Assembly: GCF_016859285.1 (NCBI RefSeq)
Contig: NC_053411.1
Span: forward strand, 6,951,001-7,015,000
DNA: 64,000 nt
Direction: 5' to 3'
DNA from: Xiphias gladius
Lineage: Eukaryota; Chordata; Actinopteri; Istiophoriformes; Xiphiidae
Each line of letters starts with the position of its first letter. The stretch's first letter is position 1. This document shows positions 22,701 through 33,140 of the stretch, piece after piece. A model generated the notes under the pieces. That model saw only the letters and a program-made list of their open reading frames with translations. It had not been told where the DNA came from and made no database searches. The position numbers and the translations under genes were made by a program.

Positions 22701-25587
22701 TTAGACGAATCCATTTAGAAAGTTTCTCTTTTAAGAAAGACGTTCATCCAGTAATGTTCATAAAAATATGCTATATATTAGCAGCAATTGTTTTCTGTTG
22801 ATGAGAACACCCACATTGGATTGCAATTGATTCAAGAAATACAAACACCTTTGTGATAGTGTCTCCACCATACTACCATATTATTTATGCTTCAAAATTA
22901 GAGAAACAGTATCAGCTGGCTGATACCATCAGCTGACATTGGCTTATTGGAGATACATTGGTATCAAGATGTATTTTTAAAAATTACAGTACACAAATAT
23001 TTTTAATAATATAGGCTAATACAGGCTGCACTTTCTTTATTGACCATAATTTTTTGTGTGTTTTGTTGCTAGCATTTCACTGATTGCTATTATTTATAAT
23101 AATGTTATCACCAGAAAGGTTTACTGGATTATCACATTCACAGATAGTAAAGTTTACTGTTCAACTGTAAAATATCCTCCCTCAATTTATTTTCTGTTCT
23201 AGCAGTATTCCAGTCACTGCATTTCAGTGGATGCAGTGACTGGAAAAATGCATCCACTTCCAGTCAATTGCTTATTGAGACTGTCAGTAAAATGGTTATG
23301 GAAGAAAATATAATGATATCAAAACACATGATTTGCGACTACTTTCAGTGTTGATGTAATTTAAGTAAGCCAAGAAGAAAGCACTGGACATGCATGTCTA
23401 GCCTTTTGTAATAGTAAAAGGTAAAACATGGCTTCGACGTAAATGTTGCTGGATAGTATACAAAATCTTGATCCATCATGGTGACAGGGTACACACACCT
23501 TGACATCAGGGAAGTACGTCTTGAGTGTGTTGGAGCTGGGATAGCGTGTGTAGAAGAACATGAGCTTGGCTTTCTTCAGGTGACAGGGAGACAAGCCCTC
23601 CTGGGTGTATACATGAGGCCAGTCAAGGAGATACACGTCCTTTTAAACACACACATAAACACACACACCCCTCTCCCTTAGTCTTTCCACCTTAAAGACA
23701 AAAGGATATTCCCCCAGCGGTCAGGTAGAGCTCTCCTCCGTCCATGCCTCCCCCTCCTCTCATCCCTCCGTCTCCTCTCATCCCTCTCTCCCTCTCTCTG
23801 CCTCCATGAGCATGACGAGCAAGGGAGGAGGGGTCCAGGTGACCGAGCAAGGGGAGCGGGGGGAAGGAGGGGTGAGATGAGGGGTGAGACGAGAACTCCA
23901 AGAAAGGGTCATTGTTCAAATAGTCCTTGCGGGATGGGGGAAGGTGGGGTAGCTGAGGGTGGTGAAGAGAGCGAGAGAAGAGCTGCTGCATGGAGTAGTG
24001 CAACAGCGGGAGAGGGAGAGTGGGAGGAGGAGGAGGGGGAGGCGCGGGGAAGGAGGAGGAGGAAGAAGAAGAGGAGGATGAAGATGGATGGAAAGAGGAG
24101 GAGGAGGGGTCCTTGGGTTGTGAAGCTGGCGGTAAGAGGGGAGGGTGAGAAAGAGGAGGAGGGCGAGGTAGAGAAGGGTGATGCAGGGAGAGGTTTGGGT
24201 GAGAGGGATTTAGGTGAGTAGAGAGAGGTGGGCCGAGGAGTGGGTGGGCCTTTCGTATGTCAGGTGACCTTTGAACAGCCAGTGGCATCGTCAGATCTGA
24301 TGGTTCAGTGCGATGTGGCTGTCCCGGATGCATGATGCTCCCATTGCTCATCTTTTGGAGCTGCTTCTCTCTTTCTCCATCCTGCCCTCCCATCTTTTCC
24401 TCCTTACCTCTAACCTTTTCCTCCCCTCTTCCTCTTGTTAATAATCCCATCCACACTCCCCTCTCCTTCCCTCCATCATTTCTGACATCAGATGGGAGAA
24501 AAGAGATGGCGGCAGGGGGAGAGGAAGGAGTGAAATCTGTTGTTTCAGTGTAAAGGCGGAGAACTCGGTCGATGACTCGGGCCACAGCGCTGCCCAGCTC
24601 CAGCTTCAGTGCCTGAGCAAACTTCTGCCCTCCCTCCTCGCCCTCGTCTTCTATCCCTCCATCCCAGTCTCCTCTTACCAGTCCTCCACAATCCAACCAC
24701 AGCCCTGCTCCCTCCATCATGCCCTCCAAGTGCAATCCTCCTCCTCTTCCTCCCTCCATCCTCCCTTCTCTCTCTTTTGGCCTCTCTTCTCTCCGCTTGT
24801 GAGTGTGGAAGTTATCAAAAGGGGAAGCTGAAAGAAGGGAAAAGGCTTCCTTTTCCATCTCTCCACCATCAATGTCCTCTTCATCATACATGCCTTCTGT
24901 AATGTCCTCCTCTTCTATCATCCCCACATCTCCGTCTCCCCCATCTGCTACTTCTCCGTTTCCATTTCTGCACTTCCTTTTCTTCTCCTCGTCTACCATG
25001 TGCTTTTCCCCAAAAGCCCTCCATACTTTCTCCTGCAGGGCCTGCAGTCTCTCTCTTGCCTCCTCCAGCTGCTCTTTCAGCTCTTCCTTCTCTCGTCTCT
25101 TACCCTCCCTCCCTCCCTCACGCCTCCTACCTCCCTCATCGGCCTCTCCATCTCTTTGTCTGCTCTCCAGCTTCATCCTCTTCAATTTCAAGACGTCTTG
25201 ACTCCACTCTGCTGCAAGGGCAGCATCACTGTGCCTCTTCTTAACTTCCAACAAGCTGTCCTCTCGCTCAAGGATTCCCTCCTCCCCTCCTTCCATCCCT
25301 TGCTCCACCTGTCCATCCCTCACTCCTCCATCTTCCTCCAAATTTCCATCTTCCAGGTTCCTGTGTGTGCTCAGGTTTGTGTTGTGTTGCCCGCCAATCC
25401 TCCTGGATGCTCCACCTCCCTGGAGGAGGTGATGGATAAGGGGAAAGCCAGGAGATCTAAAGGCAGGAGGAGGGCGACCTGCACTGGGCTGAGAATGAAC
25501 TCCAGGGAGATCTGTAGAGCTGAGAGTGGGAGCAAATGCATGTATCTGGGGAGCAGAGTCACGGAAATGATCTGTGGGGGAATCCAT
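19758..25587 (-). CDS. prox3: Prospero-homeobox transcription factor (Prox family, probably Prox3)
   Basis: Five coding exons: 23710-25587, 23499-23606, 22516-22628, 21756-21861, 19758-19931, giving about 792 residues (human PROX1 737). Exon 1 encodes the divergent N-terminal half. It has an [10 protein letters not shown] element near residue 54, a basic stretch KLKRMKLE near 134, a coiled coil at about 166-192, an LAETLK-like helix at about 321-346, a Ser run near 503-512 and a Pro run near 516-522. Exons 2-5 encode the homeo-Prospero domain, with [58 protein letters not shown] and [18 protein letters not shown]. Prox proteins are nuclear DNA-binding factors for lymphatic, liver, lens and neural fates. 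The exon 1/2 intron is U12-type. The start follows an acceptor at 25590-25591, so a non-coding 5' exon exists. Membership in the Prox family is certain; the choice of prox3 over prox1/prox2 rests on linkage and divergence. Confidence 0.9.
20542..20615 (+). tRNA. tRNA-Ile (AAT)
   Basis: Complete 74-nt tRNA. The acceptor stem GGCCGGT pairs with ACGGGCC (one G-U) and the gene ends in A. The D arm is AGCTCAGTTGGTTAGAGC, the anticodon loop CTAATAA gives AAT, and the T arm is GCGGGTTCGATCCCCGT. The A and B boxes are intact. It lies in the last intron of the prox gene, antisense to it. Confidence 0.97.
21093..21157 (+). pseudogene. tRNA-Ile pseudogene with 9-nt deletion
   Basis: Identical to the tRNA-Ile(AAT) at 20542-20615 over its 65 nt, except that nine bases (AGCGTGGTG) are missing between the D loop and the anticodon loop. 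This removes the 3' side of the D stem and the 5' side of the anticodon stem, so a normal cloverleaf cannot form. The flanks differ from those of the intact copy. It is a recent broken duplicate, because everything else is unchanged. Confidence 0.9.
23210..23243. repeat. Short perfect inverted repeat
   Basis: Arms CCAGTCACTGCAT and ATGCAGTGACTGG (13 bp each) flank an 8-nt spacer, in prox intron 2. The adjacent sequence repeats parts of the arms (TGCATCCACTTCCAGTCA), so the patch has been rearranged locally. Confidence 0.7.
23607..23709 (-). other. U12-type AT-AC intron in the prox gene
   Basis: On the minus strand exon 1 ends at a codon boundary (GGA) followed by ATATCCTTTT, the consensus donor of U12-dependent AT-AC introns. 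Near the other end, CTCCTTGACT (23621-23630) matches the U12 branch-site consensus, with the branch A at 23623. Sixteen bases later lies the acceptor GTATAC, and exon 2 starts with ACC CAG GAG at 23606. The intron is only 103 nt. No in-frame GT-AG alternative exists, because the frame meets TAA at 23692-23694. The minor spliceosome removes such introns, usually slowly, which could limit expression. Confidence 0.8.
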
Positions 25588-26903
25588 CACTGGGGAGAGA
25601 CAGAGAGAGGGAGAAAAATGATTATTGTTGCTGAAATTTATGTTGTTTTGAGTGCTTTGCAAGTTATATGTATAACTCTCATACAGGTCTATGAGGTGAC
25701 TGGAACTTTGTTTGTAGTACCCAAAGCTCATTATTATTAAAAAAGCAATGGCAATGTGTCTTTACAAAAACCTTGTCCCTCTTACTCTGGATAATCCAGA
25801 GACCTCGTTGTGAACAGTTTTCATTTGAATCACTCGGAAGAAATAGCCCTTAATAAAACTGTTGATAGTGTGTTCTGTGGATTATCAAGGAAAAAAGGAA
25901 CCAAAGTGATGCTGCTTTTGAATTTTTTCAATGTCATTTTCGGTGCTGTGAAATATTAATAATGCCATATAATGATTCTGTATGGCATTTGTGACAAAAC
26001 CATGTTGGCAAATGAATAAATGTACATCAGGATGTGACTGGTGCATGACCTCTGCTTACCTGGACAACAAAACAGGTCACCGTTCTATCAAAGGACACGG
26101 CCTTGGCCTTTCGCTATAATAGTAATAAGAATGTGCTGCAATGTCCTTGTGTAGAGCTGAAAAATATAAGCATACATTGTGAGAGTGTAGAAAGTAAGAG
26201 TAAATTAAGCAAAGAATTCCTGTATGCATCTAACAGTTCAAAGGGTTGATATTCTCCTCTGTAGCCTACAAACATGTAGTAGGAAGAAACAGCGTGCTGC
26301 ATCCCTGACCAAAACCCGATGGTAGACAAGGACAAAGAAGGTGTCAATGCAGGTCAACAGACTGTGGACCAGGTTATGTGATGGTGGTGGAGTAGGTTAA
26401 CATCTGGCTCATGATCTTCGTCAAATATCACCCTCCTCTCTTAACGCTATCTGGCCTGTTTCTCTCAAGAGTGTGATGTCTAGGAAAGTACCAGCATCAT
26501 CACAGTACATGTAATAAAATGGAGGGAGATAACTGTGTTTGGATGTGGATCTTGGCACTGAGCACAGTAAAAAAAAACACATTTTTCCTAGAACATTGTT
26601 TTCTTCCCATTTTACTGGAAAATCTGGTTACTTAAAACACTGACAGTGTGTAATTCTGCATGGCTTCCCTAAAATACCTGGAAAAGCATGTAAAATGGAA
26701 AATAGTACATTTCACTATTAAGTCAAGATCAAAAACACACATCGCCGTTCCTTCTTTTTTCAGTACGTAACCTCCTTTCCCTCCGGATGCCCCATTCCCC
26801 CTTTTCCTTCCTCTCTATTCCTCTCTCATCCTCTCTTCCTCTCCTCTCTCCGTTATCAGTTCAGGCAGCTTGTTAAGCACTGTTTGATCAGAGTGTTTAC
26901 CAT

Positions 26904-26906
<3 letters not shown>

Positions 26907-26938
<32 letters not shown>
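26907..26938. repeat. (CA)n microsatellite
   Basis: Sixteen CA units in the presumed 5' intron of the prox gene. Confidence 0.95.
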
Positions 26939-26941
<3 letters not shown>

Positions 26942-27608
26942 CACACAAAAGCAAAAGAGGCTTGAGAGAGGGCTAACAATGGTCAATGGTCCTTGGGGAG
27001 CGAAATGGAGTGAGAGCAGCATGTATGCATGTGTCTGTGTGTTTGTGCATATATGAGAGTGTGTGTTAACAGTAGTCCTACTTAGCTTTGATAACACCCC
27101 TAATCCACTTCAGATGGATACACTACCACTCACCCAACAGAAAGATGGACGGATGATAAATGGACAGATGTAAGGACAGACTGAGAGAGGTACAGTAGGT
27201 AGTCAAAAATACAGAAAATGTGAGCACACACACAAAAGACTATTTAAAATTTCAGGCCAGTTGAGATACTGGATTGTCACTGGCGTCCATTAAAACTGAT
27301 TAGATATATAGGTAGATAGATAGACTAGTGCATAGGTCCCCTGGCACAACATGAAGAGAATAATCCTCCTATAAATAGCTAAATATCAATTATTCAAATG
27401 CCCTCTCCTCTCTGCTATAATACAGCCCAGATGGCAAGCCAGCCAATGCGCTTATATCAGGGACAGATTAGCTTTTCAAAGCCAGTGGAAAGCTGCACAA
27501 AATACAAACATTGAGCAATGAAAATGAAAGCTATTAACCACTAGATTAGATTTAAGAATGGTGCTGGACTGCTGTGCTGTCACTGGGAAGACTGACAGGA
27601 GAGGGAAC

Positions 27609-27634
27609 GCACACTGAATTTTTATTCAGTGTGC
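27609..27634. repeat. Short perfect palindrome
   Basis: Arms GCACACTGAAT and ATTCAGTGTGC (11 bp) with a TTTT spacer. A second perfect palindrome lies 100 bases to the right. Confidence 0.75.
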
Positions 27635-27708
27635 ACACACACACAACTTACTAGTACTAAATAATGTATGTCAGTAAATTATATTTGGAAATGCTAATCT
27701 GGGTTTAT

Positions 27709-27734
27709 GTGCTGATAGCACATGCTATCAGCAC
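27709..27734. repeat. Short perfect palindrome
   Basis: Arms GTGCTGATAGCA and TGCTATCAGCAC (12 bp) with a 2-nt spacer, in AT-rich DNA upstream of the prox gene. Confidence 0.75.
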
Positions 27735-28149
27735 GTTGTCCAACAGGGAGAAAAAGGCCGACAGGTTACCCCTCTAATCTCAAATCCTGGCAAAACTGTG
27801 ACACGGTTTTTGGTGGCAAAACTGTATCACATAAAGCTAGACAGAAATCAACCTGCCAGTAATGGAAGTAGGCTGCGTGTTAGTGTTTCTAAAATATACA
27901 GTATTTCAAATAACTTTCATTAGCGGGCAACATTTGGGTCACTTACTTTTGTTTTGTCTGGGCTGGCCTGGGCCTATAATACCTACAGGCTATCTAACCA
28001 CAGGCTATGTAGATAGTACCTACAGGTACCCAGAGGCTATCTATCAATAACTTTAAATGATTTTGACTGCATTGTTCATATATTTTGCCTATATATCATT
28101 CTATCTATCTATCCATTTGTACTGGAGTAACTAACGTTACTTTGAATCA

Positions 28150-28880
28150 TTTATATAATGTTTGAAGCCTCCGCGTGGCCAGCATCTGCTGGTTCCGCCG
28201 CGCGAGAGGAATCCGCTTTGGCTGGTCGCAAGCACGAGCTGTCAGTCTGTATGTGTGCGCGCGCGCCCGCGCTGCGCCCTGTGACTAATTGGCAGCGGGG
28301 GACTCATGTCGCAGTATGAGAGGAAAAAAATAAACACACGGAGAGACCGCTAGAGCAGACACTGACCCTCGCAGCTTATTGAACGTGGGGGATTTCAGAT
28401 GAATGGTTGGGTTTGAAGTTTAAAAAAAAAAAAAGAACTCACTCTCAGTCACGGGCAAGGGCTCCAGCGGCGTCCGTCCCCCGAAGCGTTCCACTCCAGT
28501 GGCCGCTCCTGTGCGCTCCGCCTCGGTCGACTGTCTTCAGATGGCACCGGACGGGCCTCGGACATCAGTACGGGCAGAGAGGAACCGGCCAGCAGGGGGT
28601 GTCCGTCTATTTCCCGTCCCCCTTTCCGCTTTATTTGTTCTTTGTTCCGCAACTCTCTCAGTTTTACTCTCACCTTCAGCCGCCTCCTCTTCTCCCTAGT
28701 TGTGTCCCCGTGCAGGCTCTTTCCCTCCCTCGCCAACCCATCTATCTGTGGCTGGCATCATCCTCGCGCGCTGCTGCCGGTATGGAGTGTCGCGCGGTGG
28801 GCGGGCGGGCGGGCGCGAGAGCTGTCCACTTGACGGTCCGGTCCCTCCCATGTTGGCATGACCCCCAGTATGTGCGCACA
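28150..28880 (-). promoter_or_regulatory. CpG-rich region, probable prox promoter and 5' exon
   Basis: A sharp rise in G+C and CpG over about 700 bases, with GCGCGCGCCCGCGC near 28260 and GGGCGGGCGGGCGC near 28800, in otherwise AT-rich DNA. It lies 2.5-3.3 kb upstream of the prox start exon, which needs a non-coding first exon. Prox genes typically have CpG-island promoters, so this is the best candidate. Open frames inside it are byproducts of high G+C. The transcription start cannot be fixed. Confidence 0.5.
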
Positions 28881-31800
28881 CACACAGACACACACACACA
28901 CACACCCACCCACACAGACAAACACAGACATACGCATAAAAGATGCTGGTTTAAAGAGTCTGAAGTAATGCTATCGGATTTCAAATTAAAGCGATTGCCT
29001 CTTTTGATAATTCATGATAGCAACAGTTTGTTACAGATGGCTCCTTGTTCGCCACAGACACACCCACAGGTATGTAGCCTAGATTCAGTGCGTGTGATAT
29101 ACTCTACCTTGACCTGGGCGTAGGGGCGTTTTTTTTTTTAAGGCCCAGCAGGGTCTGTTAACTGTTAAAACCAGATTACAGTGGTGGAGTCACAGAGCTT
29201 TAAGCGGCATTTTCTCCAATCCTGTAAAGCCCGTAGTCACCATTGAATGTCAGGTGGTCATTCATTAACCCGTTTTATCTCACCACAAGAATTTTTGTTG
29301 GGAAACGGCACAGAAACTGGGCATGGGAAAAAAAAAACCCACAGAATTACAGTATCTTCATGCAATTTGTTAAAATTGTTCTGTAAAAACTGTAATTTCT
29401 AACAAATTATACTGATACATACAGTAGATCTAATAAATCTAACTCTATTAAATGTTATAAATCTAAAACGGGTGATGTAAATGTAAACATTTTGTGAAAT
29501 GATGAGTGCAAATATGTTTAAATGATCTGCCATCAAATTTAAATATAGCTTTTGAGGACTTTAACACAACTAAAATTTCACAGTCCTTAAAAGGTAGTCT
29601 GCTGTATTTAGGGATTTTATAGTTTTGAAATATAGCCAGGATGGTGCAGTAACCCATTTGATGACTACAGTATGAAGGTAAATAGCAATCTATGGCACAT
29701 TTTGAGAGTAAATGGACCAAAATTGGAATAAACGCTGTTCTTCGCGCCGTTTCAGGTGCACCATTATGTTTTTAGCGAAGTCTCCATTAAACTGTACCTA
29801 ATGATTTACACGGAAACACACTGTGTCCAGGAAAACAGAGTAGATGCTTGACCTTGAGCAGCACTTTGTTACCTGTTGCTGGAAATGTTGCCCTTATAAG
29901 CCCGCTTCCAAACTGTTAACAAGGTCTCATGATGAGACCAGGGCCAGTTTCCATCCCTCAGTTTATGTTGTTGCTCTCTCTTCTTATCTCTTTTTGAGGC
30001 TCATTTGTTTTTTCAACCATCCAATGCATCACCTGAGTAACCTCCCCCTCCCCATTCCACCCCCACCCCCCCCTCTCTCTTTCTGTCTCAACACATCTGT
30101 CTTTCTCTACTTCTGATTAAAAATGGTTAGGCACTAACTGAAAGGTCGCAGTTGTTATGGAAACAGGGCTGGTAACAAAAGCTGGACACATGGGTACAGA
30201 GGGAGAGAAAGGGGGGAGAGACAGAGAGAAAAAGGGAGATGTGTCTGAATAAACATAAACATACGGGGAGGAGGAGAGGGCAGGAAAGAGAGAAAGTGAG
30301 AGAGGTCTGAATAAATAAAAACATACGCAGTGGGAGAAGGGCAAGAGACGGCGAGGTCATGAAATGATGGCTCCATCTGCAATAATAAATAACAGAAGAT
30401 AATACCAGGCTTTTGTCATTCTAGGAAGACAGTTGAGCCAAAAAGGTGTGTGTGTGTGTGTGTGAGTGGGAGAATGCAATTGATACATAATACATGGATC
30501 TGCTGCACAAGCTACTAAAATACTAAAAAGCACAAATTGTTCACAGAAAAGCCGACCAAAAAGCCTAAAATTGTGTGTGAGTGTGTGTGTGAGTGTGGGA
30601 ACGTCATCTCTCTAAGGGCTGATATTATGTTAACCACTTAGACCAACATCAAACACTCTCTCTCTCACTCATACACACACATAGACACACTTCAGTAGAA
30701 GCATGAAGGTGCCAACCATATAAATAGGACATCCCAGTGCGAGAGATAGAAAGAGAAAGGGACTGAGAGAGAGAGAGAAAGAGAGGGAAAAGAGATTATA
30801 AATTCAAAGGGGAGACAGAAAGGGGTGAGAAAAAGGATGGGGGAAAGAGTAGAGTGAAAAACTGAGAGAAACACAGAGGGCAAGAACGGGATGGGGGTGA
30901 GGACAGATAGATATGAAACGATCAATAAATGGCATAAAGTGTATGTTCATTGATTTACTTACATGGAGAGGATGATGGGGTAGAAAGAGGGATGGGTGGC
31001 GGGGGGTGGAGAAAGCAGGGAATACACAAAGGAGCAGAAAGAGGGAGAGCAATGCAGACAGGAAGAGTTGAGTAAAGAGAAGGCAAGCACAATCCTGAGA
31101 AAGACATATCAGACATAATAAAGAGGAAAAAACAAACAAGTCAGACCAACACTATGGAGTGAGGGAGGATGTGAGGTATAAAGACCTAGTTAAAGCTGCA
31201 ACAATCAATATTTTTATATTAACAATGGTTCAGATGCATATTGTGAAAGGGGTCACTCATAGTGATGAACACAGAGAATTATTACCAACACTGCAGTTCC
31301 TCTCAGCTCTGCAGACCATTTTATCCTCCTTTAACTCATTGTTTCAGTTCTTTAGCCTGCAAACTGCGCTCTTATCTCCAAATGCAGCAGATAGCTATCT
31401 TTTATACACTCTCTGCCCAGCACCAACAGCCGTCAGACAAAGTTAACAACTAGCTGGTGAGTATAGTGGAGCATTTAGCAGCTACCTTTGATTAGAAGAG
31501 TAGTTTTTGGATTACATTGTCAACCCTGTGTACATGGTAATCTTTTCATTTATTTCCTAGAGTTCCTAGAGTAGGTTATAAAGGGTCCGATTATGTGTAC
31601 AATGCGATTGTTTCATTACACAATAATACTGTATCTCTGGAGCTTCTGATCAACTTCCCTATATTACCCGTTTTGATTTGTTCTCCAAACTGACAGGCAA
31701 GCCTAATGAAATACACATAAAACGCATCGTTTGGTCTCAATGGGAACTCAAAAGAGACAGACTTTTAAAAAGAACAGCCAGAAATGAAGCTGCAGAGTCC

Positions 31801-32428
31801 AAGATATCCCTACTTTGAATCCCTTGTATGGGTTAAGCACCAAAAACACTGCCTAACACTGCCCTTTCTGCCTAAATGTCCACTTCTTTCAAATCCCACA
31901 CACCCAGTTATACCATCAAATCCTGATGATGTATTATTTTTCTAAACTTTGGAAATGTCTCTCCAGAAACCATACAACTGTTTTCACAGGCTATGTAGTA
32001 CTCCTTGTGATGCAGAAGCTGAATTTTATGTGTTAAAATGGTCTTTTGAACTCAACTGAACTGTAATGTTTAGCGGGGGATTTCTGATTATCGCCCTATA
32101 TTACATGTTGATTTTATTATTTGTATTCAGTTGTATTAAAGATGCCCCCGACAGTACTTCTCATCTAACAATCAGGCCCTAGGTCGAAGTGAAACAGGCA
32201 CTGAGAGACACAAAACATATGTCAAGGCAGGCAGAAAACAGGCAGAGAGAAAAACAGGCTGGACTACAGCATGAGGTTGATGCAGACAGAAAGAGAATGA
32301 GTGTGTTTATGCGTGTGTGAGAGAGATGGGAGTCCGAGAGAGCGACAGAAGTATACTCAAATAGCTGAGGGCAAGGTGACAGAGAGAAACAAACGGACAG
32401 AGAGGGATAACAAGCTCATAGAGGGGGC

Positions 32429-32429
<1 letters not shown>

Positions 32430-32491
<62 letters not shown>
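32430..32491. repeat. (TG)n microsatellite
   Basis: About 31 uninterrupted TG units, among the longest simple repeats in the window. Confidence 0.97.
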
Positions 32492-32493
<2 letters not shown>

Positions 32494-32985
32494 GAGAATG
32501 AGAGAAAAAAGGAAGAGACATAGGGCGGAAGGGGAAAGGGATAGAGGAAGTTGAGGGAACAAAAACAAAAACCGTGAGAGTGTGTGTGAGTGTGTGTGTA
32601 CAGCCAAAGGTGTCAGAGTGTGCTATATGGCTTAATGATGACCCACTGGGCATGTAGGTCATAACGGTTTGTGTCTCAAAGCCATGACTGTATGCCTGTG
32701 TGCATCCATTAGTGTGTGTGAGTGTATGTGTGTGTAAATAGAAACTCGCCAGGCACACATGTCTCTTTGCAAGTGGGTCTCTCAGCATGCGTTTAAGAGT
32801 GATTTTGGTCAAAGGTTGGAGAAGCAGTTTTTCTAGCTGGTAGGACTCAAAAGATACTTACACACACACTCTCATGTGCACCCACACATGCAGTGAATCC
32901 AGTTTTGGCGTCCACACTCACGCCAACAGCTGCCCTTCATGTCATACATGCACACGTAATGCACCATGTATGGTACTAAATTATG

Positions 32986-33024
<39 letters not shown>

Positions 33025-33060
33025 CGCTTTCTTTTGATCTCTCATGATAACACACATGTA

Positions 33061-33078
33061 CACACAGACACAGACACA

Positions 33079-33138
<60 letters not shown>
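33061..33138. repeat. (CA)n microsatellite
   Basis: About 39 CA units with CACAGA variants at its left end; a second CA tract lies at 32993-33023. Confidence 0.97.

Positions 33139-33140
<2 letters not shown>

Larger units (their letters stand above)
25588..28149 (-). other. Intron or 5' region upstream of the prox coding exon
   Basis: The prox start exon has an acceptor (CTCTCCCCAG) at 25590-25599, so this stretch is at least partly intron. No further coding exon is seen. It holds a (CA)n tract at 26907-26938 and two short palindromes, 27609-27634 and 27709-27734. Confidence 0.45.

Noticed and set aside
23692-23709. Apparent natural end of a 626+ residue protein at the TAA after GGISFCL
   Set aside because: This tail is the translated U12 intron. 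The homeo-Prospero exons follow in phase after the AT-AC junction.
23877-25740. Several plus-strand ORFs (for example 25000-25740) opposite prox exon 1
   Set aside because: They are low-complexity antisense shadows of the Glu/Arg/Gly-rich prox exon, with no motif or splice sites.
28407-29123. 238-codon plus-strand ORF across the CpG-rich region
   Set aside because: Begins in a poly(A) tract and runs through a CA repeat; the translation is low complexity and fits a GC-rich promoter, not a gene.
32357-33135. ORFs made of His-Thr or Cys-Val repeats
   Set aside because: They are translations of CA/TG microsatellites.
33061-33138. Regular repeats considered as a CRISPR-like array
   Set aside because: Plain dinucleotide microsatellite in a eukaryotic genome, with no spacers.
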